NCBI RefSeq assembly: GCF_001411555.2
Contig: NC_049907.1
Location: forward strand, 32,609,157-32,673,156
Length of the DNA: 64,000 bases
Reading direction: 5' to 3'
Source of the DNA: Juglans regia
Lineage: Eukaryota; Streptophyta; Magnoliopsida; Fagales; Juglandaceae
The translations under genes and the position numbers were made by a program. Each line of letters starts with the position of its first letter. The first letter of the stretch is position 1. Shown here in pieces: positions 47,567 through 59,834 of this stretch. Below the pieces are notes generated by a model. That model saw nothing but the letters and a program-made list of their open reading frames with translations, searched no databases and was not told where the DNA came from.

Positions 47567-48515
47567 GTAATTAGCGAGAATTTCATTAAACACCCACCCA
47601 TTAGGATTATTGTTAATTTGTTGTAAATGAATCCTTTTTATTTTGCTGCCTCTGGAGTCTGATCATTTCTTTTATCCTTATGCTCATGATCAGAATCACA
47701 TGCTTCTCTTACACATCCATTGTAGCATATTGTTCTTATATTAAAATACTGATGTCCTTTCATTAATTGTTTTGCTGTTCAATGATTAGGACCATACAGT
47801 AGTTGGACTTTAGACTTCATTCTTGACCCTTATCTATCAATATTACCCAATCGGGTGCAGTTTCATAAATGGACGGTCCAAACATTAACTCCCAATTAAC
47901 TGAAACTTTAAGTTTGATTCTATCTTTCCTTTTAACATGTCTGACCCACTCGCCTACTTTTTTCTACTATATGCGCATGCGCTGATGAGTAATGATAGAT
48001 ATTATAATGTGCATTTAAATTTAGATTATTAAATTATGAACATTTACAAAACTTATTAAATTAATTATAAGTTTTATTTAGCAATCTTTTTATGATACAG
48101 GTGACTAACTTCGTTATCTGATGATATTGCATATCAAAAAATTGGATTCCTAGACTTGTTTCTTTATATTTTGGCGCTGTATATGGTATTAAATGAACCC
48201 AAAAGATTTTATAAATCTAATTCAATAATTGATTTGTATTTGATTGATTTTAGCATGCATGGTCGATGTTATTGCCAAGAAGTTGCCGAGAAGTTTCCTG
48301 ATTATTTATTAAGTAATGCTACATGCAGTCGTGGAATGTGCAAACGTCATGCAGTCGCTTTGAAAAAGAGTGGAGTCCACTATTAAAAAATTATTATTTT
48401 TTATGTAGATTCCATATTTATTCACTTTTTTCAAAGTGATTGCACGGCACTTGCACACTCACGACTGCAACTATCATTTCTCTTATTTATTTGCGATAAC
48501 ACTATATATATAATT
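47567..48515. other. Unassigned DNA between two CACTA-like elements
   Basis: No gene is recognised. The minus strand has a short open stretch (about 47960-47820) with no family match I can name. Near 48310-48470 there is an imperfect inverted repeat around AGTCGTGGAATGTGCAAACG and CGTGCAAGTG-like words, possibly a small foldback. Confidence 0.4.
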
Positions 48516-51000
48516 CACTAAAATAGAAATTAGTTTTTGTGACGTTTGGAAATTGTGACAGTGCTCAAATCGTCACAAAAAAATATTTTATGTGACGATT
48601 TATGGAAACCGTCACTAAAGGCAGATGAGAAATTACATTATGTTCGAATGTATACATATTCACATTAGAATGTGCCCTGGACATTCGAACGTGGAGGCTA
48701 TTTACGTGCAAACCTGGAAATTTTTGGTGCCAACGTTCGAACGTTATTGATTCATTTGTGAATATTTACTGATTTAATATTAACTTTGGATATATATTTC
48801 AAATTAAACAAGATTGAGAATTGAAGTGCAGTGATTTAATATTAAAGTTATATAAGCTAACATTAAAAATGATTGAGAATTGAAATTCAAAACCAGTAGA
48901 TATATTAAATAATATTTTTCATTACATATCATAAAAATAAAGTACAAAATATTCCTGAATTTTTTAAACACCACGATAAAAGTGAAAAATACTCTGAACG
49001 AGTTGGTTACATATTTATTAAAATCGTCCATCAATGCATTGACCTTTGTGTTTAGGATATCTATCTGATGGAGAACATCGGTGACAAAATCTCCAACACT
49101 CCGTTTTACTAATGCGATCTTTTCTTTGATGCGCGCAGTAATATCTGAGACCATTGCATCAACTCACGCAGGCCGCGCATCTCCCATAGATGTACCCATC
49201 GGCAGCTGACTTGTACTCCCAATATGGGGGAGCAAAACTGGGCCCAGACTGGGTCGGAAGAACAAGATCTGGTACAAGGCCTGGTTGATGTCGAGCTTGC
49301 CCCCTCCCTTGTCCAAGGCTCCGACAATGTGTGGTCATGTCGATGGGGCTCATCTGGTTTGTCATCTATTCCTCCACCTGGGCTTGCACCCTATGGGCCA
49401 GTAATAGTTTGGTAATGAGGACTCCATATGAGAGGTTGTCTGTGGAGACGACGCTCGTTTCGTAACAGATCCACTAAAAAATACGAAGTGGCAAGTCGAT
49501 GGCCTCTCCCCGTGCCACTTTTATAAAGAACTGTGCGCGAGTCCATCTAAATGTGGCCTTATGTGCCACAGGATCCCAATTGTTGCAACATGCGGAAAAA
49601 AATGGAGGAGTTGTACCTAGCTGAATGAGTTCTTCCTATCAATCCAGTCTCGGTCATTCCTAGTGAGGATGTAGAAATTCTCATCTTGGCCACCATCCTT
49701 CTCATCTGTATCCCCAGCCTTCGACTGGTCAATTGGGCCAGTAGATGATGCAGAAGTGCCTACATCTGCATCTACTCGGGATTCATCCATAGGTTGAGCA
49801 TCTTCTGCTGTTGATATCTCAGCTATACGATTGATCCCCATAAGCTCGGTGACGAGACGTGTCCTCGCTTGTTCCTTCCCTCCTCATTTTCCTCGTCGTC
49901 ATAAGATGAGCCATATCTTAAAAGAACGAAAAAAAAATGAGCAATATTAATACTATGAAGCATATTACGTACTGTAATCTAAATTATTTCGAGAATGCAT
50001 TTGAATGTAAAATATCACATTCGAACGTTAAGCTTATACATGCGAATGTTTTGGATTTTACGTTTGCACGTTAATTTCCTCTAGAATAAGTATTCCAACG
50101 TAAGATGAGTTACGTTCGAACGTAATGGCTAAAATACACGTTCGAATGTACAAAACAAATACGTTTGCACATGAGGAAGCTCTTGAACGTATTTAATAGT
50201 ATGTTCGAATGTACATAACTACTAGTTCGAACGTATATTAGGTTTATGGAAACTGAAAGGTTTTCAATTTGCACGAATTCCAAATAACGTTTGCACATAA
50301 TACTAAGGTTCGCACTTATATGATGCTCAAGAATATGAACGATCATACGTGCAAAAGTTACAAAATTACATTCGAATGTAAAATATACGTTCGCATGTAC
50401 TATAGAACATTCGCACGTTATATGACTAACGTGCGAATGTGTATGTCATCTTCTTCATTTGGAAGGTGTAACATTTGAACGTTACGAGATAGATATGGTT
50501 GAGTCGATTCAGCCATTCCCTAACACCTCAAACACAATGAAAGTAGCCAAAAGCCATTGTAGAAATAAAGTATAAACTTCAAGAAAGCTTTCTACGGTGG
50601 CCATTGGCAACCCGTGGTGGCTGGAAAATGAAGATGAAAGTCCGACCACTAATGGTTTTTGGGAATCCCCAAAACCTCCATTAAACATAAAAAAATATCC
50701 ACCCAAAGGTTAAACAGGGATGCCTACCTCTTTTGTGATGTTTCTGTTGGAGTTTGATGGCGGCGGCGACGTTGCAAGTAGTAGTATGCGACATGTATAT
50801 ATTTGAGAGAAACTTGACATTATGCTGTTTCGCATTAGGACTTAAGCTTTTATACACGTAATGTTTAAACATTTAAGTGTCAACGTGTGAACGTTAGGGG
50901 ATGAGTGAGAAAAACATTCGAATGTTTCAATTTTAACGTTCGAACCTTAAAATACTTACTTCCCGTGACATGCGAACGTTATTTTGGTACGCTTGAACAT
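48516..51000 (-). mobile_element. Second CACTA-like element, right end missing
   Basis: The left end reads CACTAAAATAGAAATTAG, followed by GTGACG-GTCAC words typical of CACTA termini. Subterminal-type motifs (ACGTTCGAACGTA, ACGTTCGCACG) cluster at 48640-48745 and 49990-51000 and differ in flanks from those of the first element. It contains accessory gene Y, a paralogue of gene X. I found no matching right terminal repeat before the LTR-like start at 51355. Classification as CACTA is likely but not proven. Confidence 0.6.
48804..49841 (-). pseudogene. CACTA accessory gene Y, paralogue of gene X (PF20167-like)
   Basis: The minus strand begins with an acidic Ser/Asp-rich segment (DEKDGGQDENF), then NNWDPVAHKATFRWTRAQFF, GEAIDLPLRIF, a stop, ETSVVSTDNLSYGVLITKLLLAH and THCRSLG, and ends in a helical tail (ITARIKEKIALVKRSVGDFV). 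This parallels gene X step for step: NNIDPRLHKTEVSIDRARFM, GVPIDLVRYIF, ILPFGVMLTRLLLAKGV. Stops near 49470 and 49365 and frameshifts show it is broken. The N-terminal third present in gene X is not evident. Confidence 0.62.
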
Positions 51001-51354
51001 CTCTAGAATAATTTTTTTATAATTTATACTAAATAATATATTATATATACAATATACTTATACACTATGTACTAGTATATATATTTGTTACACTAGTACA
51101 TTATGTGTACTAGTATAGTATAAATACTATATATACTAGTCTAGTATTGTTAACATATTATTAAAGTGTAATTAACAACTAATGTTATGTACTAACATAT
51201 TATAAACTAATAATATATGTTATACTAGTACATAGTGCACTAGTATACTATATATAGTATATATACTAGTCTAGTGTTAATATATTAATAAAGTGTAATT
51301 AACAACAAGAGTTATGTACTAACATATTATAAGCTCATAATATATAAATATATA
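51001..51354. repeat. TA-rich block with a 130-bp tandem duplication
   Basis: ATATACTAGTCTAGT recurs at 51131 and 51261, followed in both copies by AAAGTGTAATTAACAAC and GTTATGTACTAACATATTAT. No gene. Confidence 0.85.
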
Positions 51355-52453
51355 TGTTAACGTCGTGTTTCGCACATCTTTGGGCTAAACACCAACAACT
51401 TAGGTCTTTTACAATAGATCCTGCACAGAGTCGAATACAATGCCGCTTTGAGAGGGCAGCCTTAGGGCTGAGGAACCTCCGATGCCAAAGTTAGTAAATG
51501 CTCTTGGAGTTTAGTAAATAAGTAAGAAAATATAGGGATCAGATAGAGTTTCCTCGTACCTAGGATCAACTATTTATACTACAGGCTTGAAGAGCAGATC
51601 ATGCCTGCTGCTATGCAGTCCGGGTTTCTCGCGCTGTCCATTTTGTCAGAATCTTTAAATGTGGTGTGGCACTGTGATAGCCCTATTAATGTGGCGTGGC
51701 TCTACGACGGCGTCATTAATGTGGCATGTTGTCAGGATGGTGGAGCCATTAATGCGGCGTGGTTCTCCAACCTTCTTCTCTCACTTTGCCTTTCTCCATG
51801 CCCATTTAAGCTTCCTTTGTCAGTAGACCAACGGCTCTCCATATGTCACGCCTGCCGTGTGTGCTGGCACTTGATGACTGGACACTACCCGAGGGACCTC
51901 AAACTGATGAGTCTCATCCCTTGCTGCGCCATCCCTCCTACAGGTCACGTACAAAGGACTCTCCCAGTGGGCTGTATTTGTGGCTTTTCGTCTCGGGTTG
52001 GGCTTGGCTGGGCCTTGGGGGGAAAAGCCCATTACAGTTACCCCACTAATTCTCACCGGACGAGTATGGTGGGAATTTTATCATGATTAATCTTGCCTTC
52101 CTCCCAAAGTCGGGTACTTTATTTAGGTTCTCTACCGTTTGGGGAGCTCTTGTGGATTGGTCACTCTTGACGATGGCTTTCCATGATGGGCCTATCACAT
52201 CATACTCATTTATGAATGGGTGTTAGGCAGCTCTTCGGGTTGATGTCACCTTATGAACTGAATTTCTCGTAACCGAAGCGGCGAGTACATTGATCGTCAC
52301 AGTTTGTGGGAGCCTAATTGTCACCTTCTTTTATAAAATGTGGGAGTGGGACCTGGCTTTTCTCCCTCTACATTATGATTATCCCGCCATTCTCGTCTTC
52401 TTGATTTTCCTTCTCTCCACCCAGTCTCCTATGTTACTTCACATTCTGGTAGT
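51355..52453 (+). mobile_element. Family A-like LTR/leader (forward)
   Basis: Starts TGTTAACGTCGTG. The block AATTCTCACCGGACGAGTAT at about 52036 matches the inverse of about 9117-9143 in copy A1. ATTAATGTGGC words repeat near 51690-51760. A TATA box lies at 52332-52339, about 120 bp before the reading frame at 52454. The right LTR boundary is not defined. It may be the 5' LTR of the element carrying the coiled-coil protein. Confidence 0.5.
52332..52339 (+). promoter_or_regulatory. TATA box upstream of the Transposase_28-like frame
   Basis: TATAAAAT in CTTTTATAAAATGTGGGAG; its position suits transcription of the frame that starts about 120 bp downstream. Confidence 0.5.
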
Positions 52454-54699
52454 GATGCTTCCAAAAAATATGTTCAACCTCGCGTCTCTGTCAAAGCTGT
52501 GCCAGTGTTCTTGGGTAGCGGGTGGCGTTTGACTTCTGACAAGTCAACATTGGATTCGTTAGCCTTCACCTATCAAATGCCAGAGTCCGTTTCCTTTGAA
52601 GTCCCTATCCCTAATGAGAGTGTCGTTGATGCAGATGGCCACTCCAGTAAGGTAGCCCTATATCCTTCCATGTTTTTGTATGGCTTGAGATTGCCATTTC
52701 CTCGCCCCATTCACGACCTTCTGGACCGCCTTGGTTTGTCCCCTTCCCAATTGCACCCAAACTACTGGCGGTTATTGGTTTGCTACTGCATTATCAGGCG
52801 GCGAGCTTTGTTGGAATCTTAGCCGGAAGATGTGGACCTTACTGGCCGTGAGTTTCTTCTTGCCCACAAGGTGCTGCATCTAAAGAGGAATGTATGTAGT
52901 TTCAAGGCATTCCCCACGCTAGTTACCTTGGAGCAGCGGTATTGTAAGGTAAAAGACCGGTCCCCCATGTTCTTCTTTGTTTCTGCTCATGGTAGGGAAT
53001 TTCCGGTGGGCCAGGTGAACTGCCACGAGTTTCCCATATGAACGGATTGGGTTTAAATTCCAAAGGATAGGGTTGTGCATCCGACGACCAGTCCTTATGA
53101 ATCGAAGCATCTTGCGACCGTGTGCGAATGGGTGTAGAAACATCCAGATGGCATTTGTTCCAAGGTCCTCCTTTCTAAGGAGAGTTTGGAGGGTTCTCTG
53201 CCTTCCTTGGGGCACCTTCCTTTTGGTGGTAGGCCGATGGTTATGCGGCCACATGTTGCTATGCTCTGGAAGCATTCCCCAGACCTTCCTACTCCAGATA
53301 TGGGGAAGAAAGCCCGTCGGGAGGGTGTTCGGGCTAAGGACAAACCTCTTCCCGAGGTTCAGGACCCCTCGATGTAGGAAACGACTACTTTGGGATCTAG
53401 CCATTGGATTATTGAGGTGGCCCCTGCGGTGGCGGCAATGGGTGAACTGGCAGGTATTTCCCCCGCAATGCCCCTTCCTGCGATGATATGCGAGGTGCCT
53501 AGGGTCTCTCTTCGAGAGTATTTTCACATCGTCCCCTCCTAGTGAGGGGTGGCATTCTTCTTCTTGGATCTCTCTTGCTTCCTCGTCTCGTTTGGCCTTT
53601 GGGAGTCACTCTCTTGAGGTGGCGGATGAGGAGGGAGGAGCCTCTTCCAGCAACCACGTGGAGCAGAAGATCGCACAGGAGGTCGATCTTCCCCACACGT
53701 GGAAGTCTTTGGGAGTGAAATGAATCAGATTGCTGACTCTCTTGTTCAATTCGACGAGGGTTTGAGGGGCCCAGTTATCCCTCTACTCGTCCAGGTTGAG
53801 CCTCTCATGAGTGAGGAACTGCCCACTCCTCCTGACGTCTCCGGGGAACCTCCAAAATTTGTGGGTCTTGCGGAGGCCCTTCCCTCCTTGTCCCAGCTAG
53901 CCATGGAAGGGAGACTGGAAGAAGCTATTGGCCGGATTGTCAAATGCCTATCGAATTTCTTCCACGAGGTTTAATTCCACCTTTATTTCTCTCTTCCCAC
54001 TTCTTCCATTTTTCTCCATCTTGCCTTTGTCTTCAAGGCACCTCTCAGCTTGGGACGATCAGGAGGCAGCAGCCCAGGAGAGTTGACAGGAAAGAGAAGG
54101 AGCGGCTGGAGCTCGAACTCGAGAAGACGAGGCTTGACTTGTCGAGCGTGCGCTAGAGATTGAAAAAGTTGGAACATCGCCAATGGAGGCACAAGCAAGC
54201 GTGGGAAGAGGAGAAAACCCGGCTAGAGCAACTTAGCCAAAATCATCAGGTCGGCCTATCCAGTGACCAGGAGGAGACAAGGCTGTTACGGGGAGAGGTT
54301 GACCGGTTGGGATAGCTATACACAAGTCTTTAGGATGCTAACCTCTCCCTGCAAAAGCAGTTGAGGTGGTTCCCTATGCTTCGTGATAAGGCGTGGGGAC
54401 ACGGGATTTCTAAGGGTCGCAAGTCAATGCGGTCATTTCTTCTCCAAAGTCTGGAGCTGCGTTCAAGGTCTTTCGCCAAGAACCTTTACCGACTTGCTCC
54501 TAGCAACATTCCCACCAGCGAGACATCCTTTAAATCCAATCGCGGTCTGGGGAAGGTGGAGATTTCGAACGCTTTTCTTGACCCAACTATACCTTTGTCG
54601 GTGGCAGTGGATCCGGCCAACCTTGTTCCTACAATTGTTGAGTTGAGTTACCCTGCTTCTGTTGCCGCTAAGGTTGATGCTCCTGGCATAGAAACTTAG
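52454..54699 (+). pseudogene. Retroelement protein with Transposase_28-like domain and coiled coil
   Basis: The frame carries YQMPESVSFEVPIPNESV, LYGLRLPFPRPIHDLLDRLGLSP and NYWRLLVCYCII, the pattern of the plant 'putative gypsy-type transposase' domain (PF04195), whose function is unknown. Then come FKAFPTLVTLEQ, a Ser/Pro-rich middle, and a heptad-like coiled coil (KEKERLELELEKTRLDL, EEEKTRLEQLSQ) to about 54360, then a C-terminal segment (LLQSLELRSRSFAKNL). A 69-bp GT...AG interval with a pyrimidine-rich tract (53969-54037) is a credible intron. Stops at 52820, 53039, near 53055, 53135, and later, plus shifts near 53530-53690, show it is decayed. It sits between an LTR-like promoter and family A repeat units, so it is probably element-encoded. 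Confidence 0.7.
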
Positions 54700-55171
54700 G
54701 GATTTTATGCATTTAGTTGTGCTTTCTCTTTTCTTTCTCTTTTATTTTTATTTTTACACATGTATCTGCATTTTGCTATTCTGCGGCCTGTACATAGAGA
54801 TATATTAATCAATGCACATATCTTTGTTTGCTATGCCTTCGCCTTTGCCTCTTTTATTTTTGTTGTTGTGTGGCCGACTTGGGTAACTGAGGTAAAGGGG
54901 TCCGCAAACCCCATGTTTGCCCTTCCAGCCGGTCATGCTGTGCTTATATGCCTTTTGTGGATGGTTGTTCTTAGCATGTAGCCGTTATTTAGGTGGCTAT
55001 GTTCAGTTATACCTTTGTATTCCTCCCGACCTATCCCGTTGGCGTCCTTCGCTTTGTTGATGGAGATTTGGCTTTTCGGGTGGCGAAGGGCTGACCTGCA
55101 CTCCTCCATGAGCAGGACAAGGCAATCTTCTAGGCCTACCTTCCCTTTTCGCTTCACGGGGAGGTGAGTTG
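54700..55171 (+). repeat. 3' spacer and family A array unit
   Basis: 54700-54960 is AT-rich non-coding. From about 55075 the sequence matches one array unit (GCACTCCTCCATGAGCAGGACAAGGCA..., CTAGGCCTACCTTCCC, GGGGAGGTGAGTTG), the same unit as about 61795-61875. Confidence 0.55.
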
Positions 55172-55739
55172 TTGATGGAGTTCCCGCTTAGTAGAGTTGA
55201 CTTTGCTAATTGAAACTAGTTGATTTTCATGCCACAGAAAATAATTGCATTAGTGAAATAGGATTCATACAAGTTTTTAAGGAAGCAAACCGGATTATTC
55301 AACTGTTGTGGTTGACGCAGATTGTATAACGCTTGTCCTTGTGGTGGGACTTTTTACAAAATATTTTTATAAGGGACAACGGGAATTACCGTTCGATTTA
55401 AAACTTTTCACTTGCATACCAGGGTGCGAGACTCCATGTTTATAAATTAAAATATGCTTTGGGATAAAAGAGGTTTACAGCGGAAAACATTAATCTTATA
55501 ATAGAAGGGCCTCTCGTACGTTTAAAACTCGTGCCTAGACTTCCGTGCTCTTCCCCATGTGCCGTGTCCATCCTGATCATGCAGTTCCTGTAGGGGGAGG
55601 GACATGCATAAAAACTAAAATGAGTCGATGACTCGTAAGCATTATTTCATACAGTTAAAATATAACAATATAGGTTTTCATTCATGCATTCATCATTCGT
55701 ACATACTATTACGTGCATGCATACGTGTCGTACGTGTGT

Positions 55740-55970
55740 TCGTTTGAAAACGTCACTGGACGGGGTTTTCTCTTTTAAGCACGGGCATACTTTTCATAAA
55801 ACGTTTCTCCCGTCAGTGCCTTCATTTCTTCAAGAGTTCGTGCATGTTTACGTGCATACGTGCACGTTCTTTTGAAAACTTCACTGGACGGGATTTTTCC
55901 TTTCAAAAGGCTTTCCTTTCTTTAAAACGTGTCCCCCTTCAGTGCCTTCATTTCTTAAAGGTTAGTGCAT
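55740..55970. repeat. 128-bp degenerate duplication
   Basis: TCACTGGACGGG(G/A)TTTT recurs near 55753 and 55881, each followed by CAGTGCCTTCATTTCTT. Non-coding, inside LTR D. Confidence 0.75.
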
Positions 55971-58019
55971 TCATGCGTTCGTACATGCATGCATACATCC
56001 ACTCGTTCTTATCACTTTCATAGGCCAGTACACACTGTTACGCCCTTTGTGTTGGGGTTAGCGGTCTTCCTTTGGACCCGGATTCCACCTGTGGCCACGG
56101 GTTGGGAATCCCTTTCATAGGGGGCAGCACTGGGTGCACTTCCAGTACTACTTACCCGGCATTGCAATCTGCCCATTCATTGGTACCCTGTTCATTCATT
56201 CATGTGGCCGTTACGTATCTTCATACATTTCATACTTTCATGTCTTTCTTGCTTTTCATTAATTCATTCATGTCAGCTCGAAAGAGCTGGAGCTTTCATT
56301 CAGTTTATTCTTTCATTTAACAGTCCTTTCGTGAGAAAACATTTCTTTTCATGGGAAAATATCGTTTGGGGCGTAAGCCCGAAAATCGTCTTTTCATTTT
56401 TCAGTTCATTTCAGTTCTATCCTTTCTTTAACAATTCATTCGTGCATACGTCATTTAAGAACATACATGGGCTTAAACGTCAGCTTTCATGGCATCCATA
56501 AGCGTCACCTTGAACGTCGTCTCTCATGGCATCCAAGAGCATCACCTCGTGGCACACATGAGAGCGTCGGTTCGTAGGATCCATAAAAGCATCCGTTGTC
56601 ATGCCTTTCATGCATTTTCATCAGTTTGTGGATTTTCTTAGAAAATACATACAATAGATACAGCGTATAGTCATCCATTCACATGTGTACAATTAATACT
56701 TTGGGTGCATAAAAAGGGGCTGCCAAGGAGGGCCGTACATACTTAACCTTTGAACAATTAGCATTTTCTTTTTTAAAACGTCTTTCGTTTCTTTTCGTAA
56801 GCATCTTAAAGGAAAAGCATTTCTTGTATCTTGGAAAACTCTAGAAGAGTATGAACATAACACTTACCTGGACTCCATGCTATTTGCATGTCATGCAGTC
56901 CATTCATGTGCTTGTCAGATGGCAACCTACATAACCTTAACGTCATTCTCTATCTAATACATAAGCAACTTAAACTATAAATATAACTATGCTATGCTTG
57001 GAACACTCTCCTTCTATCCCGTACACTTACGTGCCATTTACTATGTTAAACCCTTCGGGGACCACTTACGGTCATCACATCTTCCAACTCAAAGTCTTGC
57101 CTCGAGTGCTCATCCATTAAAGTGACATGATTCACCTTAGGATTAAGACACTAAGACATTTGTCTTACTTTTCTTACAACCACATTCCGACCGATGGAAT
57201 CACGCATTCCAATCCTAGATAATACGCCCGTCACTACCTTCATGCATCTTAGCCCACACTAAATCCTCATTCCCATCCATACAAGCCACACGGCTCTAAG
57301 CCAACTCTGAGGTTTAAGCACCGTGTAACTGTACTAATGACAGATTACCCATTACATATGGTGAATCCGTCCAACACATGTGTCTCACCATGTTACACAT
57401 GTGCCTTACCCCTTTATCACCTAAGATTAACATATAACATGTTGATCACCTGCTCGTAGGGACAAGAGCCATACTCTGATACCAACCTTCTCTTAACCGG
57501 GCTAGCATGAATCTTCACGCTACCTGTCCCTTTTGACAGTTCATCCCAACACTAGACATGACAGGACTCCATTCACAACTACGCCTTATGTCACGTCATA
57601 TAGTTCGAGATTGCTCCCAAGCTACACCATGACCTTGTCGCGTTACCCAACATTCTGCTACGTCAACTCCTAACTCATCACGAGTACGGTTCCTAACATA
57701 CTCCCGTCACATCGTGACATCTCGTCACGTTCCCATTACGTCATTCCTACACTCTAACACTTCACCCACCATAAGCATGACTGCCAATAACCACATCACT
57801 TCGTGACGTTGCCCAGTCATGCTTCCGCTACGTACTCTTACACTTGTTCTGCTACTTCACGCCTATTCTCAGCCATAAGTCAAGTATGGTGACACCCGTC
57901 ACCTTAGACTACAGGCCTCACCATAACTACCTCGGGACATCGATCCACAGTTCCCGATACTACCCATCACAATCCACGCCCATTAATCAATCACATAATC
58001 ATCCTTATCTCTACGACAC

Positions 58020-58360
58020 ACCACACGGGGGTGTCGCTGCCACGTGGAGTACACTCCACCTATACTCCCTTCACATACGCCACATCACCACTATGACATA
58101 CCCGCCATATGATGCATCACTATATCACATGGAGTACACTCCTCGTGTACTCCCTTCATATGCATTATGCCACATCACCATTATGGCATACCCGCCATAT
58201 GGTATATCACTCCATCACATGGAGTACACTCCACATGTACTCCATTCACATGCATTACGCCACATCACCATTATGGCATAACCACCACATGGTGCATCAT
58301 CCCGTCATACGAAGTACATTCCACATGTACTCCCTTCATACACACCACGCCACACAGAGT
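58020..58360. repeat. 90-bp tandem repeat, three to four units
   Basis: CACATCACCA recurs at 58081, 58171 and 58261; each unit has CACATGGAGTACACTCCAC and TACTCCCTTCA. The 90-bp period keeps all frames open, which explains long open frames of 209 and 187 codons over the same DNA in two frames. Confidence 0.93.
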
Positions 58361-59827
58361 ACATTCAGCATGTATTCTTCCCATTCCACAATATGTCAGG
58401 AGGTTATATTTTACATATACTCTCCTTATCTCTCACTACGCCACACACAGAGTACACCCAGCATGTACTCTTTCCATTTCACATACACCACGCCACCATT
58501 ACAACACAATCCACAACACAGCACAGCACACTTCTCAATTATGCCCAACACTTCCCAATACACTACACGGCACAATACATCTCCACCCAACACATATATG
58601 CCCAACACCTCACATACGCATCATATCACATCACATCACCACACTACACAGATATGCCCAACACTTCATCACACAGCACCACATCACAATACCACACTCC
58701 ACAATACCAACAGCACAGTCCACAACCTAGTCAACTAATCAATATCTAACATAATTAATGAGGGATAGAGGGTTTTACCATCGACGGGATAACCCGTGCA
58801 TTGCTCATTGATCGTCACAGCCGATGATGTCGGAAGTGGTGGCTAACCCACGTACGTTAACTGTTTAGGCGTTTGGATAGCTAGGTGTGGTCTTGGAATG
58901 GCTTGTGATGGCCTTGTGATGGCGGTGAAAGGCGGTACATAGCGTATCTAGCCGTGTACAGTGGCGGTCAGTCACGCGCAGTGACTGTCCATCACGTGCA
59001 GTGGTCACCCACCACATAAAGTGGTGGTTTGGACCTAGGGCTCGGCTAAGGGAGGTGTGGTGGATCTCGTGGTGGCGTCGAGGTGGCGCCACGGTAGCGG
59101 TTCAAGGCCGTGAAGTGGATGAGAGGCCGTGGGAGAGTGAGAGAGAGTGTGCATGGTGGGTGGCAGATCGGGGTCGTAGGTGGTTGGGTTGGCTTGGTGG
59201 TGGCCTGAGGAGACTCAAGGTGGCGGTTACCAGCCGTGGGTGGTGACGCACGGTGGTGGAGGGGTGCAACCCGTGCGTTGGAGAGAGGGAGAAGCCATGC
59301 ATGAGTGAGAGGCTTGAGAGGGTGGAGAGCTTGGCTGACTTGGAAGAGCTCGGGTAGGAGCCATGGTGTCACTAGGTGGCCGTGGGTGCCGCGTACGGCG
59401 ATGCTAGAGGCTGTGCACGGTGAAGCCGTGTGTGGGTCTCCTTGTGCGTGCATGTGTGCGACAAAGGGGGAAGGTGGCTGCAGGGGAGGTGCTGGTTTTG
59501 CTGGAGGGTGGTGGCCGGTGGCAGAGGAAGCTGCCGTGGAGGTGGTGGCACTGGAGGACGGCGCACAGCGGCGCTAAGGACAGCAAGCCCATTCGGGCTT
59601 TGCACTTCCAGCGGAGAGGAAGAGGGAGCGTGAGGGAAAGGGGTTGGGCTAGGGAGGCTCACTGGAGTGAGGGGAGGCCTGCGGTGGTGGACGTGAGAGC
59701 TGCCGATGGATGGCGGCGGCGGGTTCAGACATGGAGCTGCTCGGCGTGAGGGACGCAGCGTACAGCGTACGCTTGAAGGAGAGGGAGGAGAGAGAGAGAG
59801 CTGGGGGAAAAGTGAGGGGGTCTGGGT

Positions 59828-59834
59828 ATTTAAC
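59828..59834 (-). promoter_or_regulatory. TATA-like box of LTR D (reverse)
   Basis: The minus strand reads CTGGGTTAAATACCCAGACC, a small palindrome around TTAAATA, followed by CTCACTTTTCCCCCAGCTCTC leader sequence. Confidence 0.55.

Noticed and set aside
52919..53527. 202-codon minus-strand frame
   Set aside because: Antisense shadow of the Transposase_28-like frame, which has recognisable domain wording on the plus strand.
58109..58738. Open frames of 209 and 187 codons rich in His, Thr and Tyr
   Set aside because: Both lie over the same 90-bp tandem repeat and ACCACAC low-complexity DNA in different frames. The repeat period explains the openness and no domain is present.
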